DNA from: Tieghemostelium lacteum
Taxonomy: Eukaryota; Evosea; Eumycetozoa; Dictyosteliales; Raperosteliaceae
Direction: 5' to 3'
DNA length: 64,000 nucleotides
Assembly: GCA_001606155.1 (NCBI GenBank)
Contig: LODT01000006.1
Coordinates: 496,001 to 560,000 of the forward strand
Shown here: piece by piece, positions 31,961 through 40,781 of the stretch
Layout: every line of letters starts with the position of its first letter
How positions within the stretch are numbered: the first letter of the stretch is position 1
Notes under the pieces: model-generated
Database searches by the model: none
Told to the model about the DNA's origin: nothing
The model's input: the letters and a program-made list of their open reading frames with translations, nothing else
Program-made: the position numbers and the translations under genes

Positions 31961-33539
31961 ATGGGTTTATTTAATTTAGATTGGGGTATGTGTTTAATGA
32001 AAACTATATGAAAAACTTTTTTAGGATCAAATAAAATATCAACCAAACCCACCCCTTATTATATTTATAAATCAAAGATGATCTTTTGGCATACAATACC
32101 GTGAAGGTTGTCAAAATTAGAGATGCACGTTTAGGTATCCTACATTTATCATTCATGGTCGGAATTATTTTGTATATAGTAGTATTTCAAATTTTCCTTC
32201 AAAAGGGATACCTGGAGATTGAGACACCTCTCGGATCTATACGCACCTCTTTGATGGCACCATCAGTTTACCCATCCGATTTGCATTATTGCACCAACCA
32301 AGGTGGATACAATTCAACCTATGCTATGGATTGTCAATATTGGGATGAGAATCTAGTGGTGTTCCCAGTTGGTGAACAATCAAGTTTCACTGCTACAACC
32401 AGAGTTAGAACATATAATCAGGTGGTAACTGTCCAAATTTTATCGGATGCCTTCATTCCAATTACAATGATTTTAAGTTTTTTGAGTGGTTTGTTTGTCG
32501 TTTTTATACAAACCATAACTACACTCTTATTTACAATTTCATTTTTTGGAAGGGGCCCGTATAAAGTTAATTCTTTATACGTATTAACATTTTGAACAAA
32601 GAACACATATACTGACTCTTTACTCTTTTTTTTTTCTCAATTATATAGACTATAGGATGTTCTTTTACTGATCCAACTTGTAGATACACCAATTTAAATG
32701 AAACCAACCTCTATTTAGCAGGTGTTGAGAATTTCACACTAATGATTGATCACACAATGTATGCTCCAATCAGTCAAATTCAAAAGAATGCAGTTGATCT
32801 CAGTGGTTACATTAGAAATCAAGATGGTGATGATGTCACTTTAGATGATGGTTTGAATTTTATTGGTATTGAAGGTGTACCTGATATCATTACTATTGGT
32901 ACATTTTTACAAATGGCAAATATTGATTTAGATGGTCAATGTAAGTTTTTTATATATAAACATATAACCATTAATATTAATACTTTATATAATAGCACTT
33001 GTAAATGCATCAAATTCAATTAGATATGATGGTGTTATTGTAATGGTATTCATTACTTATTCAAACACTTTTTCACAAAATTTAAATAGTTTCAAATATT
33101 CTTATTATGTATGTTGGAGGCCACAGTCTATCGAAAATGAAAAGTTTAAACTTTTATTAACTATAAATAATAATTTATTAACTATTAATAGATTCAACCA
33201 ATTGAAGAATCAGAATTCACAGTTATAGAACCAATATTTGGTAGTGATATTACATCAAGATATATTTTCAAGAGACACGGTCTGAGAATTTTATTCTTCC
33301 AAACTGGTACTATTGGTAAATTTGAATTCCAATCATTGTTATTAACATTTGTCTCTGGTATGGGTCTATTAGCAGTTTCCACCATTGTTGTAGATCAGTT
33401 AGCAATCAGAATTCTACCACAAAGAAAATCATACAGTTCTTTCAAATTCCAAGTTACCGAAGGTATGCAACCAATGAAGAAGATCATCACAAATGATAAA
33501 GGTGACGATGTAATGTACTCAAATATCGAAAATCTTTAA
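31961..33539 (+). CDS. P2X receptor channel
   Basis: Five exons: 31961-31985, 32078-32421, 32649-32940, 32996-33108 and 33192-33539, all in frame with GT-AG introns, giving 373 residues, close to the roughly 375-380 of Dictyostelium P2X proteins. Seen: N-terminal MGLFNLDWDDLLAYNTVKVV with the conserved YNT-x-K phosphorylation-type motif, first membrane helix about 28-50, a Cys-containing ectodomain (LHYCTNQ, FTDPTCRY), RHGLRILFFQTG before the second helix (about 307-330), and the Y-x-x-x-K motif (YSSFK) that stabilises surface P2X. Known: Dictyostelium P2X receptors are ATP-gated cation channels of contractile-vacuole membranes acting in osmoregulation. Which paralogue this is cannot be fixed. 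Intron 2 (228 bp) is unusual and is discussed in the findings. Confidence 0.9.
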
Positions 33540-33649
33540 AAGGATTTAAACACCCCCACTATATAATCATATATTTTCAATTTTTAATAAATAACAACTC
33601 AACAACCCCCCTTTTATGTAAAATTTTGTTTAAATAGACAAATATATTG

Positions 33650-34708
33650 TTATTTAGTTTCGCTTTGTAGGAGATTGGGTAATGTGTTTACTCTTCTTAA
33701 AACTTCATTTGCGTTGATATTTTGTAGTTGTTGTTCAGAGAGGATTGGTGGTGTTAGACTGTGAATTTGATTAGGAGTATTGGGTTGTGAACCATCAAGT
33801 TTTAGAGGTATTTGATTGTTTAGTGATATTGATGAGGTATTTAATGGGTTCTTTCGTTGGGTGAGGGTAGATGGTGTTTTAAACATTGTAGAAGTGGTTG
33901 CAGATTGAGATTGTAAAAGAGGTGAATTACTGAATGGCGATTGATTTTTACTGCTCATTTGAGTACTTCTATTTTGACCTGTTGAGCTAGTTGAGAGATT
34001 AAGAGGTGTACTATTAGGTTTCTTTTGATACAAAAGTTGATTAACAATGTGAATTGGAATGTCTTCTAGAGGTGGAATAGATTGTGGTAGATATACATGA
34101 CCAGTGTCAGACTCATATTGAGAATACTGATCTTTAAATGTGTTATGTGACTCTAATGGTGCAGTTATCATTAAATTAATTGCAAAATATACAGAGAGTC
34201 CAAATAAAATACAAACTATCAGATAGTTTGGTATAGCAATTGCCCAGTATTTACTAGGGTAGTAGTGCATACCCAATCTATGTAATGTATCCTCTGGTAT
34301 AAATGCCCATAATAAATATATTATATAACCAACAAATGTTGCAATCCAATAAACAAATCCATAAACCTCTGCATTTGCTCCTTTCTTTTCTGGTTGTTTA
34401 ACAGTTTGTACAGTATTACTATTATTATTATTGCTATTATTTTGTGTATTACTATTGTTATTGTTTAATGGGTTATTGTCGTTTTGGTTATTTACATTTG
34501 TACCTGTATTTAAACTATCTTGTTGTTGTTGTTGTAAAGGATTTAATTGAAATGAAGGTAATAAAGGTGATGATACACCAGCACCTCCTAGTAGTATAGG
34601 TGAACTTCCAAGTGGAGGAGTATTTATTATTCTACCACCACTAGAATTTAAATTTATAGAATTTATATTATTTTGTTGAGATAATCTTCTTTGATGACCT
34701 GGATTCAT
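33650..34708 (-). CDS. pigP: PIG-P, GPI-GlcNAc transferase subunit
   Basis: A 352-residue intronless protein. The PIG-P domain lies at about residues 112-220: AEVYGFVYWIATFVGYIIYL, LWAFIPEDTLHRLGMHYYPS, KYWAIAIPNYLIV, with two membrane helices and the closing SIPPLEDIPIHIVNQLLY. PIG-P is part of the ER complex (PIG-A, C, H, Q, P, Y) that transfers GlcNAc from UDP-GlcNAc to phosphatidylinositol, the first step of GPI-anchor synthesis. Both ends are extended compared with the roughly 130-160-residue human and yeast proteins: a Gln/Asn-rich N-terminus and a Ser/Pro-rich C-terminus, usual for dictyostelids. It diverges from serS across 200 bp and converges with the P2X gene across 110 bp. Confidence 0.92.
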   Translation of the reverse strand: MNPGHQRRLSQQNNINSINLNSSGGRIINTPPLGSSPILLGGAGVSSPLLPSFQLNPLQQQQQDSLNTGTNVNNQNDNNPLNNNNSNTQNNSNNNNSNTVQTVKQPEKKGANAEVYGFVYWIATFVGYIIYLLWAFIPEDTLHRLGMHYYPSKYWAIAIPNYLIVCILFGLSVYFAINLMITAPLESHNTFKDQYSQYESDTGHVYLPQSIPPLEDIPIHIVNQLLYQKKPNSTPLNLSTSSTGQNRSTQMSSKNQSPFSNSPLLQSQSATTSTMFKTPSTLTQRKNPLNTSSISLNNQIPLKLDGSQPNTPNQIHSLTPPILSEQQLQNINANEVLRRVNTLPNLLQSETK

Positions 34709-34908
34709 TTCATGTGGTATTATTTATATATAAAAAAATGAATGTGATAATGAATTAGTTAATCTAAAATAGAGATCTAGATAACAAGATTCTTGAGTTG
34801 ATCTAATAATTAGGTATGTAAAGGATGAAAAGGAAACTGCATTTGAAATAAAAAATTTTTTTTTATTTCGAGTTCAAACGAGTTAGGAGTTTGAATGTGG
34901 AAACTAAT

Positions 34909-36267
34909 ATGGTATTAGATATTAGATTGTTTAGAATTGAGAAAGGTGGAAATCCAGATCTAATTAAATATTCACAGAGAGGAAGATTTAAAGATGTTGG
35001 TCAAGTGGATGAGGTAATAGAATTAGATAATAAAACCAAAGAAGCCAATTACCAATTATCACAATTGAATGCAGAGTTCAAGAAACATAATAAAGAGGTA
35101 TCATTGAAGATTAAATCTGGTGAATCAGTTGATAATCTAAAGAAACAATCAGAATTGATGAGAGGTGATATACAAAAACTAGAAAAACAAGTAGAGGAAC
35201 TAGAAAAACAATTACAATGTCTACTCAAACAAATTGGGAATATACTGCATGCCAGTGTACCATGTTGTCAGAATGAAAATGATAATATACATATTCGCGC
35301 ATGGGGTGAATGCAAAACATCACCAGATCTACTTCAACACAATGTTCTTTTGGATCTCATTGATGGGTATGAAGGTGAAAAAGGTGCTGTTACAACAGGT
35401 ACTCGAGGTTATTTTCTAAAAGGTATAGGAGTACTACTAAACCAAGCAATTATAAACTTTGCAATGGCACATCTGCACAAGAGAGACTATGTACCTTTAC
35501 AAACTCCATTTTTTATGCGAAAAGATGTAATGTCAGAAACAGTACAAGCCGATCAATTCACAGAACAACTATACAAAATCTCTGGTCATACTGACCAGGT
35601 CAGTGAAGATACTGTTGAAAAGTATCTCATTGGAACTAGCGAACAACCACTATCAGCCTATCACCGTGGAGAGTGGTTAGATGAAAAAGAACTGCCTAAA
35701 AAGTATTTAGGATACTCAACATGCTTCAGAAAGGAGTCAAAAGACATGAGTAAGGATTGTGTTGGTATCTTTAGAGTTCACCAATTTGAGAAAATTGAAC
35801 AATTCTGTCTAACAGAACCAGAGAAATCATGGGATATGCATGAAGAGATGCTAAAGAATGCAGAGGCTTTCTATCAGGATCTTGGCATTCCCTACCAGAT
35901 TGTCTCAGTAGTCTCTGGTGCACTAAATAACGCAACCTCAAAGAAATATGATTTGGAAGGTTGGTTCCCAGGATCAGGTAACTACAGAGAACTAGTCTCA
36001 TGCTCCAATTGCACAGACTACCAATCACGTGAATTGGAAATTCGTTGTGGTTCCAAAAAACCAAATCAAACCGCAAAAAAATATGTTCATATGCTTAACT
36101 GTACACTGGCAGCTACCAGTCGTGTTATTTGTTGTATTTTGGAAAACTATCAAACTGAGGGTGGAATCAATGTACCAAAAGCACTGATACCCTATCTCGG
36201 TATGGATTTTATACCATTTGTTAAACCAATCCCCGATCAAAAAAAGAAAATATCATTAAACAAGTAA
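34909..36267 (+). CDS. serS: Cytosolic seryl-tRNA synthetase
   Basis: A 452-residue intronless class II synthetase that charges tRNA-Ser with serine. The ATG at 34909 (MVLDIRLFRIEKGGNPDLI) matches the standard eukaryotic SerRS start. Residues about 30-115 are the antiparallel coiled-coil tRNA-binding arm. The catalytic core shows GTSEQPLSAYHRGEW, motif 2 YSTCFRKE... with RVHQFEKIEQF (from about 266), SCSNCTDYQSR, and motif 3 NCTLAATSRVICCILENYQ (about 395-413). The short C-terminus (QKKKISLNK) is the basic tail usual in eukaryotic cytosolic enzymes. It has no transit peptide, so it is the cytosolic form. Low-complexity insertions are absent, unlike many neighbours. Confidence 0.96.
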   Translation: MVLDIRLFRIEKGGNPDLIKYSQRGRFKDVGQVDEVIELDNKTKEANYQLSQLNAEFKKHNKEVSLKIKSGESVDNLKKQSELMRGDIQKLEKQVEELEKQLQCLLKQIGNILHASVPCCQNENDNIHIRAWGECKTSPDLLQHNVLLDLIDGYEGEKGAVTTGTRGYFLKGIGVLLNQAIINFAMAHLHKRDYVPLQTPFFMRKDVMSETVQADQFTEQLYKISGHTDQVSEDTVEKYLIGTSEQPLSAYHRGEWLDEKELPKKYLGYSTCFRKESKDMSKDCVGIFRVHQFEKIEQFCLTEPEKSWDMHEEMLKNAEAFYQDLGIPYQIVSVVSGALNNATSKKYDLEGWFPGSGNYRELVSCSNCTDYQSRELEIRCGSKKPNQTAKKYVHMLNCTLAATSRVICCILENYQTEGGINVPKALIPYLGMDFIPFVKPIPDQKKKISLNK

Positions 36268-36279
36268 GTAGGGATCAAT

Positions 36280-36640
36280 AAATAATATTTATTCGTCGAT
36301 AGTTCCTCTATCCAAAAGAGCTTGTAAATCTTCTTCTTATTATAGTTCTTTTATAATTTGTTGTAGTTGTTGGATAGGTGGCTGTAGTTTAGGTTGTTCT
36401 TTTAACTTTTAATTTAGTAGATGGTGTTGGAGTATTTACAGTTCTAAATGCCTGTTGGTGGTTTATTTTCAAGTTGTAGAGCATCGTTTAAAGATGATTC
36501 ATATTCACTCGAAGTATTCTTTTCTTTACTCTTATTGGAATATCTTTTAAAAGTAATTGTTGAAAACTTTGTTAAGTGGAATAGTCATCTGATAATGCTT
36601 TCCATTCCTCCTCACTATCATCATGTTTTAAAGATCATAT
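36280..36640 (-). pseudogene. Decayed host gene fragment
   Basis: The 470 bp between the seryl-tRNA synthetase and the Cbl gene contains protein-like stretches on the minus strand spread over more than one frame, with stops between them: DDSEEEWKALSDDYS (about 36620), EKNTSSEYESSLNDALQLEN (about 36500), and near the end a Gln-rich, acidic stretch finishing LLDRGTIDE before a stop at about 36288. The acidic, hydrophilic, low-complexity texture is like host coding DNA, not like spacer, so this reads as the tail of a decayed gene. I do not recognise a family. A plus-strand ORF at 36448-36645 overlaps it and shows no domain. Confidence 0.35.
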
Positions 36641-36740
36641 TTTAATAATAATAATTTATAAATTATTTGTTTTCTAGAGAAACAGTAAAATATATAAATA
36701 AATACCAACTATTTTTTATTTTGTGTATTTCATCTGATGT

Positions 36741-38471
36741 TTAGTTAGATGGTCTGAATATGGTCACAACTCTTGATATATTTTTTCTACATAATGGACA
36801 GACTTTTAATTTTACAGAGCAAGTTGAACAACAGCTTAGATGTCCACACTCCAAAAATACAGTGTTTATGGCATTATCCATACAAATAATACATATATCT
36901 TTAGTTATTAGATTGTTATCAGGTATGACTACTTGTTCTTCAGTGTGTTGTTGTTTAGATTTTCTTCTTCTAGGTGATTTCTCTCGTATTGGACTTGAAC
37001 CTCTACTATTAGGTGAACTCGACAGTGGTGATGTAGACACTGTTGTAAATGGTGTTGATGGTGATGTAGATTCTGCAGTTTGTATAGTTATAGATGGTGT
37101 AGTAGTTGCAACATCACCATTATTATTATTGTTATTGTTGTTATTATTGTTATTATTATTATTGTTATTGTGATTGGTTATGGTTAAACTTGGAGTTGTA
37201 TTGGCAAGGATTTCAGTGACTGTAAAGGTGATTTCGTGTTCAGGTGGTAGTAAAGAAGGATCGATAGGACCAATTGCATATTTTAATTTAGAATTGAATT
37301 TTAAAACAAATTCAGTGAGATTTTTAAAGACATCAGGAGGCTGTTGAAGTGTGAGTCCATTGGGAACAGGATAGAGTAGACAATGTCTAACTTGGTAACT
37401 GTTATCTACAAATGTGACTGCAAAAGCACCTGGAGAGGTTTTACTAAATCTAATGATATAACTACCACCAGATTTCTTTTCTAAAAACTTTCCAGACTCA
37501 ACACCAGAAATGAAACCACTCATAATCTTTGAGTTGATGCTATCCACTAGATTGGGAATACAGAGGCGCAGTGGTCCAAACCATTTCAGAAATATAGATA
37601 ATTCATATGTACTTATGTAACCGTCTTGTGTAAAGTCCATTATATGTTTCCAACTCTTTTCGTAACTTGAAATGTTGAGATGCAGAGCCTCTTGAAAACT
37701 GTTAAAAAACAGTGGCCATTCCACCAAAACTGTTCCCACACCAAACTTTTGATTCCAAAATTCTTTAGCATCATCAGGTAAGACTGATACAGGATCATAT
37801 TGTGTATGTAATGGTACTGTAGTTGTTGTAGTTGTTGTAGTTGTTGTAGTTGTTGTAGTCTTTTTACTATTAACTATAGGGTATATAGACAACAGTTGAT
37901 CTACCGACAGTTTCAAAAGTGAATCATGTTTTAGAATATCAGTGATTAATGTACTGTTATTTGATATATTTGTTGATTCACTACTAATTGCTCTTAATTG
38001 GTTCAGTAATTGGTGGAGATGATTTGATAGTTGGTTTACTCTGGATACTATTGTACAATAACATGTATTCCCATACTGAATCATATCAGTAGGTGGAATA
38101 AAAGTTGTTCTACCAACTGGCAATTTTCTATCTACTTTTGATTCAATACTTAAATAGTATGGAAATGATGTTTTTGTAAAAGTAATAGTATTGTTAATCT
38201 CTGTAAACTCTGCCTCTGACAGTATAAATGAACTCTTTAGTTCACCAATTACTTTAATAATTGGTTCTAATAACTGGTTAGAGTCATTTATTGTCAGATA
38301 GTTTGATTTATTTGTAGTTGAAGTTGTTGTGGTTGTAGTTGCAGTTGTATTGTTACTATTTTGAGAAAATGAAGGTACAGTTAAAAATGATGGTATATTA
38401 TTATTGTTATGACTAGGTGTACTAGTATTGGCAATAGTTGAAGTAGGTGAAGCTGTTGAGATTTTCTTCAT
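36741..38471 (-). CDS. cblA: Cbl-family E3 ubiquitin ligase
   Basis: A 576-residue intronless protein. Low-complexity N-terminus; four-helix region about 60-230; a Cbl-type EF-hand (DFTQDGYISTYELSIFLKWF, about 279); divergent SH2 domain about 305-400 (GGSYIIRFSKTSPGAFAVTF, with the phosphotyrosine-binding Arg); a poly-Asn and Ser/Pro-rich linker; C-terminal RING at 522-570 (ICIICMDNAINTVFLECGHL... CPLCRKN). The four-helix, EF and SH2 set is the TKB domain that defines Cbl. Known: Dictyostelium CblA promotes STATc tyrosine phosphorylation by downregulating the phosphatase PTP3. The RING follows a long linker, not the short Cbl linker helix of animals. A poly-Thr run (about 205-217) and a poly-Asn run interrupt the domains. 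Confidence 0.92.
   Translation of the reverse strand: MKKISTASPTSTIANTSTPSHNNNNIPSFLTVPSFSQNSNNTTATTTTTTSTTNKSNYLTINDSNQLLEPIIKVIGELKSSFILSEAEFTEINNTITFTKTSFPYYLSIESKVDRKLPVGRTTFIPPTDMIQYGNTCYCTIVSRVNQLSNHLHQLLNQLRAISSESTNISNNSTLITDILKHDSLLKLSVDQLLSIYPIVNSKKTTTTTTTTTTTTTTVPLHTQYDPVSVLPDDAKEFWNQKFGVGTVLVEWPLFFNSFQEALHLNISSYEKSWKHIMDFTQDGYISTYELSIFLKWFGPLRLCIPNLVDSINSKIMSGFISGVESGKFLEKKSGGSYIIRFSKTSPGAFAVTFVDNSYQVRHCLLYPVPNGLTLQQPPDVFKNLTEFVLKFNSKLKYAIGPIDPSLLPPEHEITFTVTEILANTTPSLTITNHNNNNNNNNNNNNNNNNNGDVATTTPSITIQTAESTSPSTPFTTVSTSPLSSSPNSRGSSPIREKSPRRRKSKQQHTEEQVVIPDNNLITKDICIICMDNAINTVFLECGHLSCCSTCSVKLKVCPLCRKNISRVVTIFRPSN
37115..37171. repeat. Trinucleotide repeat coding poly-Asn in cblA
   Basis: An imperfect ATT/GTT repeat (AAT/AAC on the coding strand) giving about 18 consecutive Asn in the linker between SH2 and RING. 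It is typical of dictyostelid coding microsatellites and likely length-variable between strains. Confidence 0.85.
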
Positions 38472-39601
38472 TATTAAATGTTATTAGTGATTCTATTGTT
38501 TCATTCAATATTCTTTTGTTCTATTACTTTTTTATTTTTTTTTTAATCTCTCTCAAAATTTTGTGTAATGAATTGAATTCTATTTTTAAAAAATCAGATT
38601 TAATTTCAATTAAATTACTAGTACTTTTTTAAGTATCTTAGAAACACAACATGATAACCAACAACAAACAAAAATATAACTTTGAATTTTAGTAAAAAAT
38701 AAAATAAAAATTTATCTTTTTTGATTATAAGGAACCATTAAATTATTTGATAGTTTCCAACTTTTTTCCTAGTATTTTTCGAACATAAGCAACACAACCA
38801 TAGATTATTTTAAAAATCATTCAGATTTTTAATTTAAACAATAATTTAGAATGAACATAGAAAACAAATTGTTTATTTCTATCAAAACTTTCAGATATTC
38901 TCTCTTCAATCTTCTCTCTGGGTTGTTCAGAATATTGAAATGTGATAACGTCTTACAATAATATTGTATTCTAATTCGGAATGATTTTATTGAACATCTT
39001 CGAATTTACTTTTAATTCAATAATTTCAGTTATGGATATCCTAAAAAACAATGTAAATTCCTGACATTGTAGTAGTTATTTACACACCCACTGATCAAAT
39101 TTTAAATGTAATTTATTTGTGTATAAATATATAGTAAATCAAAGTTATTATATTTTGTTTAATTACAAAATAATAAAAAGTAGTTTAGAATTACTTTTCA
39201 TTTTTCTCTTTTATTTCACACACTCCACCCTTTTTAGATCTAAAAATTGAGTGTTGGTAATATTTAGATATATGCAATGATAATTCAATAGAGATTTTAA
39301 TACGAATTATTAAAAATAGATATAATTTTAGTGTGAACACTAAAAACGAATAATAATTTTAATTAAAATTGTAGGGTGGGTGAAAAGTAATAATTTTACA
39401 AAATACACTGTATTATGTTAAATAAAAAAAAAACAATAAAATAAATAATTAAACAATACACTTTTTAACAGATTATTACAACTTGAAAAAAAAAAACTAA
39501 AACAGATACAGATATTTGTTTAAATATCCAATAAATTTCTATTTCTTTTTTATTCAATTTTGGTATTAGGATAATCGTTCTTATATAAGTACTAAATTAG
39601 G
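38472..39601. promoter_or_regulatory. Long divergent promoter, cblA and RING-CH genes, with G-box-like sites
   Basis: 1.1 kb without an intact gene. It is mostly A and T, with rare GC words that look like G-box elements: ACACACCCACTG (about 39081), CACACACTCCACCC (about 39217-39230) and GTAGGGTGGGTG (39371-39382), the last two in opposite orientation. A weak ORF-like stretch at about 38851-38960 (plus) has no recognisable domain. No tRNA or repeat was seen. Confidence 0.45.
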
Positions 39602-40669
39602 ATGTTTATTGAATGCAAGTTTTGTCTAGAGGAAATAGAAGTTGAGTTTCCAAAACCTCCACCAAAATTGGAAGAGTCAGGAGAAGAAGAAAGTGATTTT
39701 CAAAATGAAAACAAATTAAATAAAAATGGTGATTCTCAACAATATTCAACACCTCAGTATTTGGAATTAGTGGATATTAATAGAAAAAAGAGAAAGAATG
39801 ATATTGGACATAAACTTATACAACCATGTGATTGTAGAGGTACTCAAAAATTTGTTCATGTAAAGTGTCTTTGTGAATGGATTGGAAAATCAAATAAATG
39901 GTATTGTCAGATATGTCATAGAGTTTATAATATGTCTCCCCATCAATTACATTTCTGTGTACTGAAACTACAGAGAAAAGGATCATTGAAATCTTTACCA
40001 CCACTGTACACAAACTCTGAGTTCTCCAGATCATCTTATTTTGCTTTACTTATATTTATGGGAACTTTAAGTATGTTAATGTTACCTTCAACTCTCAATC
40101 AACATGCCAATCGATACCAACACCACCATTACAATAACCATCAACAACAACAACATTCTAACCCCATCAACAGTGGATCATTATCCAATTCACAGTTTTC
40201 TTTACTTTCCAACCCTCTATACATTAATCAACATAACCCAAACCATATCCATAATAATCAAAATTTACAAAACAGTAATACCAAACAACCATATACAGGT
40301 GACAAAACTATTAGTTTTTATCCATCATCATCAAGTCCAGCTATATATTCCCCTACTGGAAAATACATTCAAATGTCACAAACAGTAGGTCAAAGTGTAC
40401 CATCAGAATCAAACTATATAGTTGACAATAATTTACCATACTACCATAACACCCAACAAACTCTATTATCAAATAAACCAAAATCAGTAAATCAAGAACC
40501 TAAACCAATAACCAGCTACCAACCATCTTCACAACCTCAACAAATTTACTATAGTTTCAATCAGTATCCTAATAGTAAATCGACAAGCAGATACCCTAAA
40601 GATCCCATAAAAGATTCTTTAAAAAATATATTCTGTACTTTCTTTCAATTGGAGTCTATTTGTAGTTAA
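39602..40669 (+). CDS. RING-CH (MARCH-like) membrane E3 ligase
   Basis: A 355-residue intronless protein. An N-terminal C4HC3 RING-CH finger is split by an acidic insert: CKFCLEE at residues 5-11, then about 65 residues later QPCDCRGTQKFVHVKCLCEW and WYCQICHRVYNM. This finger type recruits E2 enzymes in membrane ubiquitin ligases. One hydrophobic segment follows (FALLIFMGTLSMLMLPS, about 143-160); typical MARCH proteins have two or more. The remaining 190 residues are Gln, Asn, Ser and Pro-rich and probably disordered. The roughly 65-residue insertion between the first and second Cys pairs is longer than usual but keeps all metal ligands. Upstream G-box-like sites suggest developmental control (inference). 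Confidence 0.8.
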   Translation: MFIECKFCLEEIEVEFPKPPPKLEESGEEESDFQNENKLNKNGDSQQYSTPQYLELVDINRKKRKNDIGHKLIQPCDCRGTQKFVHVKCLCEWIGKSNKWYCQICHRVYNMSPHQLHFCVLKLQRKGSLKSLPPLYTNSEFSRSSYFALLIFMGTLSMLMLPSTLNQHANRYQHHHYNNHQQQQHSNPINSGSLSNSQFSLLSNPLYINQHNPNHIHNNQNLQNSNTKQPYTGDKTISFYPSSSSPAIYSPTGKYIQMSQTVGQSVPSESNYIVDNNLPYYHNTQQTLLSNKPKSVNQEPKPITSYQPSSQPQQIYYSFNQYPNSKSTSRYPKDPIKDSLKNIFCTFFQLESICS

Positions 40670-40781
40670 CACAATCTAAATTGGAGATATCCTACATTAC
40701 CAAATAATTTTCAAATAATTACATAAAAAAACAAATAATAATAAAAATTCAGGATAATATTAAATTAGTTAGTTATTGGAT

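Noticed and set aside
32422-32595. P2X exon 2 continuing to a stop as the real C-terminus
   Set aside because: It would delete the rest of the ectodomain and the second membrane helix; the downstream exons match the P2X family and join in frame.
36760-37173. Plus-strand 137-residue ORF ending in poly-Leu
   Set aside because: It is antisense to the RING and poly-Asn part of cblA; the poly-Leu comes from the reversed Asn repeat.
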